NCBI GenBank assembly: GCA_036505275.1
Contig: DASXTS010000086.1
Location: forward strand, 1 to 6,479
Direction: 5' to 3'
DNA: 6,479 bases
Source of the DNA: DASXTS01 sp036505275
Lineage (GTDB): Bacteria; Actinomycetota; Actinomycetes; Mycobacteriales; Pseudonocardiaceae
Shown: in pieces, positions 1 through 4,873 of the stretch
Layout: each line of letters starts with the position of its first letter
Numbering within the stretch: position 1 is the stretch's first letter
Translations under genes and position numbers: made by a program
Notes under the pieces: generated by a model
What the model saw: the letters and a program-made list of their open reading frames with translations, nothing else
Told to the model about the DNA's origin: nothing
Databases searched by the model: none

Positions 1-244
1 CGCTCCAGTTCATGCCGAACTGGAACTCCATCACGAGCCCGGTCACCACCCCCATCGCAAAGTTGATCAAGAAGAGCTTGCCCCAGAACTTCGTTGCCCG
101 CAGCAGGTGCGGCTTGCGGGTGCGATACCACATCGTCTGCAGCACTGCCACGATCATCGCCAGGCCGATCGACAGCGGCACGAAGATGAAGTGGTAGACG
201 GCCACGATGCCGAACTGCAGCCGCGCCATGTCGAGCACGTCCAC
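1..244 (-). CDS. cydA: Cytochrome bd quinol oxidase subunit I, N-terminal part (cut by window edge)
   Basis: Subunit I of cytochrome bd oxidase carries the hemes and the quinol site. It oxidises quinol and reduces O2 to water at the membrane, typically under low oxygen or respiratory stress. Only the first 81 codons are present. Reading starts at GTG (244-242), preceded by a strong Shine-Dalgarno AGGAGGT (258-252) with 7 nt spacing, which fixes the start. The protein opens VDVLDMARLQFGIVAVYHF, and His18 aligns with the heme-ligand His19 of E. coli CydA. Residues about 12-35 form the first membrane helix. The conserved TKFWGKLFLINFAMGVVTG and MEFQFGMNWS segments follow, as in the family. The heme b558 ligands, the Q-loop and any cydB lie outside the window. 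No Rex-type operator or clear promoter was seen upstream. Family identity is close to certain from these motifs. Confidence 0.95.
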   Translation of the reverse strand, partial: MDVLDMARLQFGIVAVYHFIFVPLSIGLAMIVAVLQTMWYRTRKPHLLRATKFWGKLFLINFAMGVVTGLVMEFQFGMNWS

Positions 245-340
245 CGCTGACACCTCCTGTCTGCAACGGTGTTCCAGGACGGGAGCAGCTCAGGCGCTGG
301 TGCAGGTCACCACGCCCATGCCGTTGATCCACTCGTAGCT

Positions 341-378
341 CGGCTCATTGGCTGAGGTGATCATCCTATGGCCCCGGC
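341..378. repeat. Imperfect direct repeat, copy 1 (partner at 562-586)
   Basis: CGGCTCATTG followed by CCTATGGCCCCGGC, with extra bases between the two blocks. The partner copy at 562-586 has CGGCTCAATG directly joined (via AC) to CCTATGGCCCGGC. Read on the minus strand, both encode GHR-[VM]-I...EP, and the difference within the peptide is a 12-nt in-frame insertion (TSAN). This supports a duplicated coding repeat rather than a mobile-element target site. Confidence 0.45.
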
Positions 379-561
379 TCGCGCCAGCCAAGACAATGTG
401 TCTGTCGGCCGCGTCGATCCGCCGTTCATCCGCCGCCTCCCATGTACCAGCGCGGTCCAGCCGCCGTGATCCGTGAGGGTCAACGTGTAGCACGACCGGA
501 TCGCGCCCGCATTCGGCTCCCACTGAGCCGAATCGCTCGCAGCCTCGCAGGGTCGGACGTC

Positions 562-586
562 CGGCTCAATGACCCTATGGCCCGGC
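562..586. repeat. Imperfect direct repeat, copy 2 (partner at 341-378)
   Basis: Shorter copy of the repeat at 341-378, about 220 bp away: CGGCTCAATG, then CCTATGGCCCGGC. Minus-strand translation gives GHRVIEPD. It lies in the first (upstream) frame of the probable pseudogene. Confidence 0.45.
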
Positions 587-657
587 CAATCCGGGACCAT
601 TGGGTCACCCGCGGCACGGCAGGCGCCGCCGGGCCGTCGCCCGCGTCTGCTGAGTGC

Positions 658-1629
658 TCAGAGTGCTTCGGTCGTCCAGTTGAAGACGTCGGTGGTGCGC
701 GGATCAATGCTGACCCGAAGCCACTGGGTGGCGGTGTCGCCGAAGGTCTCCAGTCGGGTCAGGTTGGCAATGCCGGCGTAGTTCGGTTCGACCTCGTAGA
801 TGTGCTCGTCGCCGTGGACGAGCAGCACGGGTCGGCCGAAGGCGACCGCTCGGGCGGTGATCCGGTCGCGAATGGCCTGGAAGCCCGGGGTGGCGGTCGG
901 CTCGGCCTGCATCAGCAGGAGCACCGCGGCGACGTCGCGCTCCTGGGCGGTGTCGAAGGCCAGGTCGATCCAGTCGAGGTCGGCGGCCTGGCGCGCCGCG
1001 AATTCGGCCAAGCGCAGGTCGGGCCGGTCGCCGCCGGACAGTTGCGCCCACGGTTCGAGGTCGTTCTCGCTGCCGACGACGTGCACGGTCGCGAACACCA
1101 CCCGAGCGCGCTCGAAGAGCACGTTCTCCCGGTAGTCGGAGTGCGCCGGGTCCCCGGCCTGGCTGGTGACGGTCATGGGTTGCCGCCCGAGGGTGTGGCC
1201 TGGCTCCGGGAAGAAGACCCGGCGCACGGCGTCCAGCCGCTCGGTCGGCAGATACTGCCCGGCCGCCACCCGGTGGCAGTCGGTCCACTCGTTGTCGCCG
1301 GGGGTGAGCACGAACGGATTCTGGAACTCCCCGAACAGCCCGGCCAAGCGGGCGAAACGCGCGTCGTCGCAGGTGCTGGATCCGGTCTTGACGTCACCGG
1401 CGTGCAGCACCAGGCGCACCTCGGGGTCGGCGTTGATGTCCCGCACCAGCGCCGGGAACTGCTGCTCCTGCGCGGCCCCGTACGGGGTGTCGCCGATCAG
1501 CGCGAAGGTCAGCGGCTGCGCGCCGTTGTTGACTGGCTCACCGGCGGTGGCGGGTGCCGCGGCCAGCACGGCAGCGGCGACCGTGAGGGCACCGATCAGG
1601 CCGCCCCCACGGCTGATGGGACGGTCCAC
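658..1629 (-). CDS. Secreted calcineurin-like metallophosphoesterase
   Basis: An exported hydrolase of the calcineurin-like metallophosphoesterase fold, expected to cleave phosphate esters with a dinuclear metal centre; the substrate is unknown. The start is GTG (1629-1627) with GAGGAG (1641-1636) 6 nt upstream. A signal peptide spans residues 1-29 (hydrophobic 11-25, probable cleavage after APATA). Family motifs appear in order with variations: GDTPYG (46-51, Pro where the usual DxH has His), HAGDVKTG (76-83), PGDNEW (110-115, in place of GNH[ED]), HVVGS (His183) and HGDEH (272-276, in place of GHxH). Cys87 and Cys118 are the only cysteines and could form a disulfide in the exported protein. 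The length of 323 aa suits a single domain. It lies 17 bp downstream of glpQ on the same strand, so the two are probably co-transcribed and co-functional in phosphodiester salvage (inference). Confidence 0.85.
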   Translation of the reverse strand: MDRPISRGGGLIGALTVAAAVLAAAPATAGEPVNNGAQPLTFALIGDTPYGAAQEQQFPALVRDINADPEVRLVLHAGDVKTGSSTCDDARFARLAGLFGEFQNPFVLTPGDNEWTDCHRVAAGQYLPTERLDAVRRVFFPEPGHTLGRQPMTVTSQAGDPAHSDYRENVLFERARVVFATVHVVGSENDLEPWAQLSGGDRPDLRLAEFAARQAADLDWIDLAFDTAQERDVAAVLLLMQAEPTATPGFQAIRDRITARAVAFGRPVLLVHGDEHIYEVEPNYAGIANLTRLETFGDTATQWLRVSIDPRTTDVFNWTTEAL

Positions 1630-1646
1630 GGAGTGCTCCTCAGTCC

Positions 1647-2777
1647 TCAGGATGGCCGGGCGGCGAGGTAGTCGGCACGGGCTTCGACCGCGGTGTCCGC
1701 GTTGTCGGAGAACAGGCCGTCGACGCCGAGGTGGAAGAACACGTCGTATTCGGCGAACGCGTTGCCGTAGGCCGCGGGGTCGGCCCCGACCCGGAAGTCG
1801 GCCGGCAGGAAGGTGTTCTCATTGCGGAAGGTGTACGGGTGGACGAGCAGCCCGGCCTGGTGCGCGTCGGCGACCAAGCTGGTCGGCGGCTGCAGGATCC
1901 CGTCCGCGTTGCGGGGCACGATCCGGTTCTTGTCGGGTCCGATGCCGTCGGCGTAGCCGGCGATCTCACGCAGGCCCGCGGGAGTGATCAGGTCGGCGTA
2001 CGTGTGCGGGTCACCGGCGGCTACCAGGTCGTACGGGGCACCGGAACCGCCGATCAGCTGCACCAGGGGCACCTGCAATACACCGTCCAGGTCGCGGAGG
2101 TTGCCGACCTCGAAGGACTGGACGAAGACCTTGGCGTCGGGCCGGTTCAGCCCGTTCTCCCGAAGGGCCTGGACCAAGCGTGGCTCGAGGGGCAGCCCGA
2201 TGGTCTTGAAATAGGTTGGGTGCTTGGTCTCCGGGTAGATGCCGATCTCCCGGCGGGTATGCCGCGACAGCTCCTTGGCCAGGCCGATGACCTCCTGCAG
2301 GGTCGGTACCTGGTACCGGCCGTTGTAGAGGGTGTTGCGCTGCCGGATCGTCGGGATGCGCTCGACCGCACGCAGGTTCTTGAGCTCCGCGAGAGTGAAG
2401 TCCTCGGTGAACCAGCCGGTCAACGCAACGCCGTCGATGGTCTTGGTGGTGCGCCGGCCGGCGAACTCCGGGTGCGCGGCGACGTCGGTGGTCCCCGAGA
2501 TCTCGTTCTCGTGTCGGGCCACCAGCACGCCGTCCTTGGTGGCCACCAGATCCGGCTCGATGTAGTCCGCCCCCATCCGCACGGCCAACTCGTAGGAGGC
2601 CAGGGTGTGCTCTGGCCGGTAGCCGGAGGCGCCACGATGCCCGATCACGAGAGGCGCGAGCGGGCGTTGCGCGCCGTCACCGACCGCCTCTGGCTCCGCG
2701 GAGGCGGCCGGCACCAGGGCGGCGGCCAGCACGACCAACATGATGACCCGGGCGGTCAGTGCGGCGGTGTATCGCAT
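1647..2777 (-). CDS. glpQ: Exported glycerophosphodiester phosphodiesterase
   Basis: A GlpQ-type enzyme that hydrolyses deacylated phospholipids (glycerophosphodiesters) to glycerol-3-phosphate and an alcohol outside the cytoplasmic membrane. A signal peptide covers residues 1-27 (positive start, hydrophobic 11-25, cleavage after PAASA). The GDPD TIM barrel begins with IGHRGASGYRPEHT (45-58), giving His47, Arg48 and Glu56, then IEPDLVATKDG (73-83) with metal ligands Glu74 and Asp76. The second catalytic His is His89 in ARHE, and the third metal ligand is Glu183 in YPETKHP. The C-terminal VDGLFSDNAD is the usual barrel end. At 376 aa it matches periplasmic E. coli GlpQ in size. The start is ATG (2777-2775) with GAGGGG (2791-2786) 8 nt upstream; this ribosome-binding site lies inside the first unit of an 18-bp tandem repeat. 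First gene of a two-gene operon. PhoP regulation is common for such genes in actinobacteria, but no convincing PHO box was seen. Confidence 0.95.
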   Translation of the reverse strand: MRYTAALTARVIMLVVLAAALVPAASAEPEAVGDGAQRPLAPLVIGHRGASGYRPEHTLASYELAVRMGADYIEPDLVATKDGVLVARHENEISGTTDVAAHPEFAGRRTTKTIDGVALTGWFTEDFTLAELKNLRAVERIPTIRQRNTLYNGRYQVPTLQEVIGLAKELSRHTRREIGIYPETKHPTYFKTIGLPLEPRLVQALRENGLNRPDAKVFVQSFEVGNLRDLDGVLQVPLVQLIGGSGAPYDLVAAGDPHTYADLITPAGLREIAGYADGIGPDKNRIVPRNADGILQPPTSLVADAHQAGLLVHPYTFRNENTFLPADFRVGADPAAYGNAFAEYDVFFHLGVDGLFSDNADTAVEARADYLAARPS

Positions 2778-2785
2778 GGCGCTAT

Positions 2786-2857
2786 CCCCTCGATGATTGC
2801 CGGCCCCTCGATTATTGCCGGCCCCTCGATGATTGCCGGCCCCTCGATGATTGCCGG
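2786..2857. repeat. 18-bp tandem repeat, four copies, over the glpQ ribosome-binding site
   Basis: Unit CCCCTCGATGATTGCCGG at 2786-2803, 2804-2821, 2822-2839 and 2840-2857. Only the second unit differs (ATTATT for ATGATT). On the minus (glpQ) strand each unit reads CCGGCAATCATCGAGGGG, so GAGGGG recurs every 18 nt. Only the copy nearest the gene (2791-2786) is properly spaced from the glpQ ATG. Unit junctions create GCCGGC palindromes that could pair in the mRNA. Because it lies in an untranslated leader, copy number is free to change. Confidence 0.95.
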
Positions 2858-2870
2858 CAAACTGACGTCA
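2851..2870. promoter_or_regulatory. Two adjacent short palindromes upstream of glpQ
   Basis: TTGCCGGCAA (2851-2860, overlapping the last tandem-repeat unit) and TGACGTCA (2863-2870) are each perfectly self-complementary and separated by 2 bp, about 75-95 bp upstream of the glpQ start. They could be operator sites, but no known regulator can be assigned from sequence. The first may simply be a by-product of the repeat. Confidence 0.25.
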
Positions 2871-3250
2871 TTTCACGGGATGGGCACGGGTTACCGGTTC
2901 GCCTCGGGGAATTTCCGGTGGGATGTGCAGGCCAGCAGTTGACCACCTTCGACCAGCCCCGGATCGCTTTGTGAATAGTGTGCCTGGGGCCGCAGCAACG
3001 ACCATCGACCGCCGAGCGAATCGACCAACCGCCACCGCGAGCACCTCCAGCACAGATCGGCCAACGAGACGGCAGCCATTATTTGTGACATCGGCCGAGC
3101 GTGGGGCGACATTCCTCAATCCAGCAAATGGCCGACCGATGACGAATTGGTAAACTCGGCGTGCCTACTGGTCCAGACGGACGAACCCGGCAGCGCCGGC
3201 ACCCGGTGGGCCGCTGGCGCGCTCAGCGGACCCGCACCGAGGATGGTTCG
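2871..3250. other. Intergenic region without a supportable gene
   Basis: About 380 bp between the glpQ leader and the cysteine-rich peptide gene. It should hold the glpQ promoter, since transcription there runs on the minus strand, but no -10/-35 pair stands out. Around 3060-3160 it is A+T-richer than its surroundings, as is usual for promoters. Weak inverted elements are present, such as CATCGG (3089-3094) against CCGATG (3136-3141). Open frames here have mixed third positions, no domain-like features and no good ribosome-binding site. The right end holds the possible terminator of the merR-peptide unit. Confidence 0.5.
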
Positions 3251-3252
3251 TC
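3180..3252 (-). terminator. Possible hairpin terminator after the peptide gene
   Basis: Eight-base arms GACGAACC (3180-3187) and GGTTCGTC (3245-3252) are perfectly complementary and enclose 57 nt. Inside lies a G+C-rich hairpin with arms GCGCCGGC (3193-3200) and GCC...GGCGC (3210-3220, 3-nt bulge). The outer arm overlaps the stop codon of the peptide gene. No U-tract follows, which is common in high-G+C actinobacteria. Such self-complementarity also arises by chance in G+C-rich DNA, so this is a weak call. Confidence 0.33.
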
Positions 3253-3325
3253 AGCAGTCGCAGCCGGTCGGGCAGCAACTGTCGTCGCAGTAGTCGTCGT
3301 CGCCATAGATGGTCACGATGGGCAT
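3251..3325 (-). CDS. 24-residue acidic cysteine-rich peptide, coupled to the MerR regulator
   Basis: A very short gene, ATG (3325-3323) to TGA (3253-3251). The peptide begins MPIVTIYGDDDY and ends CDDSCCPTGCDC: five cysteines (13, 17, 18, 22, 24) and six aspartates (9-11, 14, 15, 23), with no Lys, Arg or His. Such a composition suits soft-metal binding (Zn, Cd, Hg, Cu, Pb), as in metallothioneins or metal chaperones, but no known family is recognised. The ribosome-binding site is nearly ideal: GGAGGTGAT (3340-3332) is complementary to the 16S rRNA 3' end. The TGA stop of the upstream metal-sensor-type regulator lies within it (3335-3333), indicating translational coupling and a shared transcript. 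There is no signal peptide. Alternatives are a small regulatory or inhibitor peptide acting on the regulator, or a modified-peptide precursor. The reading frame is well supported by the ribosome-binding site and composition; the function is inference. Confidence 0.72.
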   Translation of the reverse strand: MPIVTIYGDDDYCDDSCCPTGCDC

Positions 3326-3332
3326 GGGCGGA

Positions 3333-3767
3333 TCACCTCCCCTCCTCTGGAGGGCACCAGGTGCCGGGGCTGGGCGGCGGGCAGTCGGCCGATGGCAGGC
3401 GTTGGATCATGTTGACCATTTCGGCCCGCAGCGCGGTGAGCCGGGCCAGGTGGGCGTCGACCTCGGCCAGCCGACGGCGCAGCAGCTGTTCGGCCGGCTC
3501 GCACGGGCAGACGCCGGTGTCCCGCACGCTGAGCAGGTCACGGATGTCGGTCAAGGTCAGCCCGAGCCGCTGGGCGCCCTGGATGAACCGCATCCGGTCC
3601 ACCGCCTCCGGGCCGAAGGCCCGGTAGCCGGCGCTGGTGCGCGCCGGCGCTGGGAGCAGGCCGACACGTTCGTAATAGCGCACCGTGTCGGCGGTCACGC
3701 CGACCTCGTCGGCCAACTCCCCGATCCGTAGTCCCGCCGTTCGGATGGCGGTGCCCGTTGACCCCAT
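3333..3767 (-). CDS. MerR-family heavy-metal-responsive transcriptional regulator
   Basis: A DNA-binding dimer of the MerR family that untwists long-spacer promoters when its ligand binds. The winged helix-turn-helix occupies residues 13-75: LRIGELADEVGVTADTVRYY, then ERVGLLPAPARTSAGYR and a LGLTLTDIRDLL segment. A long dimerisation helix covers about 90-124. Cysteines are placed as in metal sensors: C87 and C89 (CPC) at the start of the helix, and C129 and C138 bracketing a C-terminal loop. The C-x8-C spacing equals that of Cys117/Cys126 in mercury MerR, so a thiophilic metal (Hg, Zn, Cd, Pb) is likely but not resolved. The ATG at 3767 was chosen over upstream in-frame starts because the family begins about there and because the promoter predicts a transcript starting at that ATG. 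The stop codon lies in the ribosome-binding site of the cysteine-rich peptide. Probably autoregulated from the dyad at 3774-3806. Confidence 0.9.
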   Translation of the reverse strand: MGSTGTAIRTAGLRIGELADEVGVTADTVRYYERVGLLPAPARTSAGYRAFGPEAVDRMRFIQGAQRLGLTLTDIRDLLSVRDTGVCPCEPAEQLLRRRLAEVDAHLARLTALRAEMVNMIQRLPSADCPPPSPGTWCPPEEGR

Positions 3768-3773
3768 GCGACG

Positions 3774-3806
3774 ACGGTAAACCTTGGACCCGACTCCAGG
3801 GTCAAG
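3774..3806 (-). promoter_or_regulatory. MerR-type dyad promoter for the regulator-peptide operon
   Basis: On the minus strand: -35 TTGACC (3805-3800), a 20-bp spacer, then -10 TACCGT (3779-3774). The spacer carries the family's dyad: GACCC (3803-3799), 7 nt TGGAGTC, then GGGTC (3791-3787), flanked by CTT and AAG. The CTTGACCCTGGAGTC core closely resembles the E. coli ZntR-controlled zntA promoter, which also has an over-long 20-bp spacer. A transcript starting about 7 nt after the -10 would begin at 3767, the A of the merR ATG, so the message is probably leaderless. The same operator sits upstream of the divergent oxidoreductase. Confidence 0.75.
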
Positions 3807-3839
3807 ACGGCCGTGGCCGACAGGTTGCCGGTGTAGCCT

Positions 3840-3858
3840 GCTTCGCTGGCGTCGAAGC
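3840..3858. promoter_or_regulatory. Inverted repeat in the leader of the oxidoreductase gene
   Basis: GCTTCG (3840-3845) and CGAAGC (3853-3858) form a 6-bp stem with a 7-nt loop, 15 bp before the ATG of the oxidoreductase and just upstream of its ribosome-binding site. It could be a small operator or mRNA hairpin. A possible -10 (TAGCCT, 3834-3839) precedes it without a clear -35. Weak. Confidence 0.2.
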
Positions 3859-3873
3859 GGCGGAGGGACGGGC

Positions 3874-4851
3874 ATGAAGGCGATCGCTCAGGACGGGTAC
3901 GGCCCGGCCGACGTGCTCGACCTGCGCGACATCGACGTGCCCGCTACCGGCGAGCACGACGTGCTGGTCCAGGTGCGTGCCGCCGGGGTCGACCCGGGCG
4001 TCTGGCACCTCATGACCGGCCAGCCGTACCTGGTGCGCGCCATGGGGTTCGGGCTACGCAAGCCCAAGGTGCCGGTGCGTGGCCGTGACGTCGCCGGCGT
4101 GGTGGCGCGCGTGGGCGCGGGGGTGACCCGCTTCCGTCCGGGGGACGAGGTGTACGGGACCTGCGAAAGCGGCTCGTTCGCGGAATATGCGGCCGCGCGC
4201 CAGCAACGGCTGGCGGCCAAGCCGCCGAGCCTGTCCTTCGAGCAGGCAGCCGCGGTGCCCATCTCCGGGGTGACGGCGCTGCAGGCGGTCCGCGACTGCG
4301 GGCGCGTGCAGTCAGGGCAGCGGGTGATGGTCATCGGCGCGGCCGGCGGCGTGGGGTCCTTCGCCGTGCAGATCGCCAAGGCGTTCGGCGCCACGGTGAC
4401 CGGCGTCTGCAGCACCTCGAAGGCCGACCTCGTGCGTTCCCTCGGTGCCGACGAGATCCTCGACTACACCCGGCAGGAGATCGACTCCGCCGGCCAGCGG
4501 CACGATGTCGTCATCGACACCGCCGGCAACCGCCGGCTGTCGCTGCTGAGGCGGGCCATCGCGCCGAACGGCACGCTGGTGCTCGTGGGTGGCGAACACG
4601 GGGGCGGCCGGCTGCTCGGCGGGTTCGACCGGCAACTGCGCGCGCCGCTGGTTTCGATGTTCGTACGACGACGGCTGCGCGGCCTGATTGCCAAGGAGCG
4701 TGCCGAGGACCTCGAGGCTCTCACCCGGCTCATCGAGTCCCGCGGCGTCACTCCGGTCGTCGACCGCACCTACCCCCTGGCCGAAGCGGCCGACGCGATC
4801 AGATACCTCGCCGAGGGTCACGCCGCGGGGAAGGTCGTCATCACCGTGTGA
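3874..4851 (+). CDS. Zinc-independent MDR oxidoreductase (quinone reductase / NAD(P)-dependent alcohol dehydrogenase type)
   Basis: A cytosolic medium-chain dehydrogenase/reductase of the quinone oxidoreductase branch, expected to use NAD(P)H to reduce quinones or enones; the true substrate is unknown. The GroES-like domain spans about 1-125 (QVRAAGVDPG, RGRDVAGVVARVGAGV, RPGDEVYG, GSFAEYA). The Rossmann cofactor domain has GAAGGVG (155-161) followed by QIAKAFGATVTGVCS, LGADEILDY and the C-terminal GKVVITV. The catalytic and structural zinc cysteines of alcohol dehydrogenases are absent, as in quinone reductases. At 325 aa it is full length. The start is ATG (3874) with GGAGGG (3862-3867) 6 nt upstream; the in-frame extension to 3784 has no family resemblance. 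It is divergent from merR across 106 bp containing the MerR operator, so shared control is possible. It ends 22 bp from the convergent PAP2 gene. Confidence 0.88.
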   Translation: MKAIAQDGYGPADVLDLRDIDVPATGEHDVLVQVRAAGVDPGVWHLMTGQPYLVRAMGFGLRKPKVPVRGRDVAGVVARVGAGVTRFRPGDEVYGTCESGSFAEYAAARQQRLAAKPPSLSFEQAAAVPISGVTALQAVRDCGRVQSGQRVMVIGAAGGVGSFAVQIAKAFGATVTGVCSTSKADLVRSLGADEILDYTRQEIDSAGQRHDVVIDTAGNRRLSLLRRAIAPNGTLVLVGGEHGGGRLLGGFDRQLRAPLVSMFVRRRLRGLIAKERAEDLEALTRLIESRGVTPVVDRTYPLAEAADAIRYLAEGHAAGKVVITV

Positions 4852-4853
4852 GT

Positions 4854-4872
4854 GCGCCCGTGAGGCGGGCGC
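4854..4872. terminator. Bidirectional hairpin terminator between convergent genes
   Basis: GCGCCCG (4854-4860), loop TGAGG, CGGGCGC (4866-4872): a perfect 7-bp G+C stem with a 5-nt loop, filling most of the 22-bp gap between the oxidoreductase stop (4849-4851) and the PAP2 stop (4876-4874). It works symmetrically for both strands. There is no U-tract, as is usual for high-G+C hosts. Confidence 0.7.
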
Positions 4873-4873
4873 G

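Larger units (their letters stand above)
290..600 (-). pseudogene. Probable frameshifted remnant of an unrecognised repeat-containing gene
   Basis: No intact gene fills this stretch, but two minus-strand frames look protein-like in succession. The first runs from about 600 to about 448 and contains GHRVIEPD and then SAQWEPNAGAIRSCYTLTL, with mostly G/C third positions. After a change of frame around 430-470, the second runs to a TGA at 290-292 and contains GHRMITSANEPSYEW and NGMGVVTCTSA. The two parts resemble each other: both have GHR-[VM]-I, then EP, then W, N, G and a Cys at similar distances. At the DNA level they differ by an exact 12-nt in-frame gap within GHR..EP. This argues for two copies of one protein repeat, now in different frames. 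No start codon with a ribosome-binding site or signal peptide was found, so the 5' end seems lost. It could instead be non-coding sequence or contain an assembly error. Function unknown. Confidence 0.4.

Noticed and set aside
391..403. AGACA-ATG-TGTCT palindrome as a cydA operator
   Set aside because: It lies about 150 bp upstream of the cydA start inside the probable pseudogene and does not match the Rex operator (TTGTGAA-N4-TTCACAA). No promoter is linked to it.
442..1671. Long plus-strand frame (409 codons) opposite the metallophosphoesterase
   Set aside because: Typical high-G+C antisense shadow. The minus strand has a signal peptide, family motifs and a ribosome-binding site; this frame has none. 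The same applies to the 403-codon frame opposite glpQ.
2786..2857. CRISPR array
   Set aside because: The repeats are directly adjacent 18-mers with no spacers and no cas genes nearby.
2889..2905. GTTACCG/GTTCGCC near 2890 as a PHO box for glpQ
   Set aside because: The two heptamers are 7 bp apart instead of the 11-bp period of actinobacterial PhoP sites, and neither matches GTTCACC well.
2891..3112. Minus-strand open frame of 73 codons with an ATG at 3112
   Set aside because: Mixed third positions, no recognisable domain or signal, GAGGA only 0-1 nt from the ATG, and it would sit where the glpQ promoter is expected.
3128..3253. Read-through of the peptide's TGA as selenocysteine (frame open to about 3128)
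   Set aside because: The extension has no conserved features, no SECIS-like element could be established, and open frames of this length are common by chance in such G+C-rich DNA.
3161..3415. Plus-strand frame starting GTG after TAAACT at 3151-3156
   Set aside because: The TAAACT has no matching -35. The product is Arg/Thr/Val-rich low-complexity and runs antisense to the well-supported peptide and merR 3' end.
3768..3875. Upstream in-frame start of merR (180-codon version)
   Set aside because: The extra residues are Arg/Pro-rich with no MerR resemblance, and the extension runs through the promoter-operator.
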